A stretch of 64,000 nucleotides of DNA from Paenibacillus puerhi (lineage in GTDB: Bacteria; Bacillota; Bacilli; Paenibacillales; NBRC-103111), in contig NZ_WUWM01000018.1 in NCBI RefSeq assembly GCF_009846885.1, positions 80,907 through 144,906 on the forward strand. Direction: 5' to 3'. Each line of letters begins with the position of its first letter. Positions within the stretch are counted from its first letter, which is position 1. The translations under genes and the position numbers were made by a program. Of this stretch, positions 63,877 through 64,000 are shown one piece after another. Under the pieces are notes generated by a model. The model was not told the origin of the DNA, ran no database searches, and was given only the letters and a program-made list of their open reading frames with translations.

Positions 63877-64000
63877 GTGCGCCCGGCATGGGCGATAACT
63901 AGGCGGTGCAAGTCCGCTACAGGCTTGGCAGTAGGAACTGTTAGCTGAAGGCAAGGGTGTCGGTCGTGAGGTCGAATCTGAAGGAAGCCGGAAGCAAACC
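63877..64000 (+). mobile_element. Group II intron, 5' end (probably class C), cut by window edge
   Basis: Begins GTGCG, the group II 5' consensus, five bases after a terminator stem. Downstream motifs (GGTGCAAGTCCGCTACAGGC, then GGTCGAATCTGAAGGAAGCC and GCAAACC) are characteristic of domain I of bacterial group II introns. Insertion directly behind terminator hairpins is the hallmark of bacterial class C introns. The maturase gene and 3' end lie beyond the window. Confidence 0.82.

Overview
The window looks like a chromosomal segment of a Paenibacillus-type Gram-positive spore former. Supporting signs are a GC-rich sequence with strong AGGAGG ribosome binding sites, LplA/LplB/LplC-type sugar uptake genes, a YesM/YesN-type two-component pair, an S-layer-homology (SLH) anchored wall protein, a Spo0E-like protein and PBSX-like phage genes. 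I could run no database search, so genus is an inference. I see no rRNA, tRNA, CRISPR array or transposase.

Region 1 (1-16.2 kb) is mostly housekeeping and stress functions: the 3' part of a small alarmone synthetase, a DUF1232 protein, a beta-carbonic anhydrase, two membrane proteins, a UvrC-like protein lacking the C-terminal nuclease, a YflT-type stress protein, a DUF4097 protein, a cold-shock pair, a PAP2 phosphatase, a large uncharacterised protein, a PAS-GGDEF-EAL protein, and a three-gene set made of a GNAT-nitrilase fusion without its catalytic cysteine, an intact nitrilase and S-adenosylmethionine decarboxylase.

Region 2 (16.2-18.1 kb) is a phage-type control module: an XRE repressor, an ImmA/XkdA-type metalloprotease and, divergently, an Xpf/ArpU-type activator. 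An identical 16-base sequence with a palindromic core lies in front of both arms. Region 3 (18.1-25.6 kb) is a carbohydrate locus: histidine kinase, AraC response regulator, ABC importer and sulfatase. Region 4 (25.6-28.6 kb) is an accessory patch with a second XRE regulator and its paired operators, small unknown genes, a Spo0E-like gene, a decayed gene and a cupin protein.

Region 5 (28.96-42.92 kb) is the most striking part: a compact contractile-tail operon (sheath, tube, frameshifted chaperone, tape measure, LysM hub, baseplate genes, two receptor-binding fibres, holin genes, endolysin) with no capsid, portal or terminase gene. It is best read as an R-type tailocin related to PBSX but reduced to tail and lysis genes. 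The control-module 16-mer recurs once more inside the baseplate gene xkdS, linking regions 2 and 5 although about 11 kb separates the module from the first tail gene.

Region 6 (43-64 kb) holds a divergent HPr kinase, a MOSC protein, an NADH oxidase behind three Rex-like boxes, an Lpl-type uptake operon with its AraC sensor-regulator, a 1523-residue SLH-anchored beta-helix protein, an AraC/oxidoreductase/aldo-keto reductase/beta-galactosidase cluster and, at the edge, the 5' end of a group II intron inserted directly behind the beta-galactosidase terminator.
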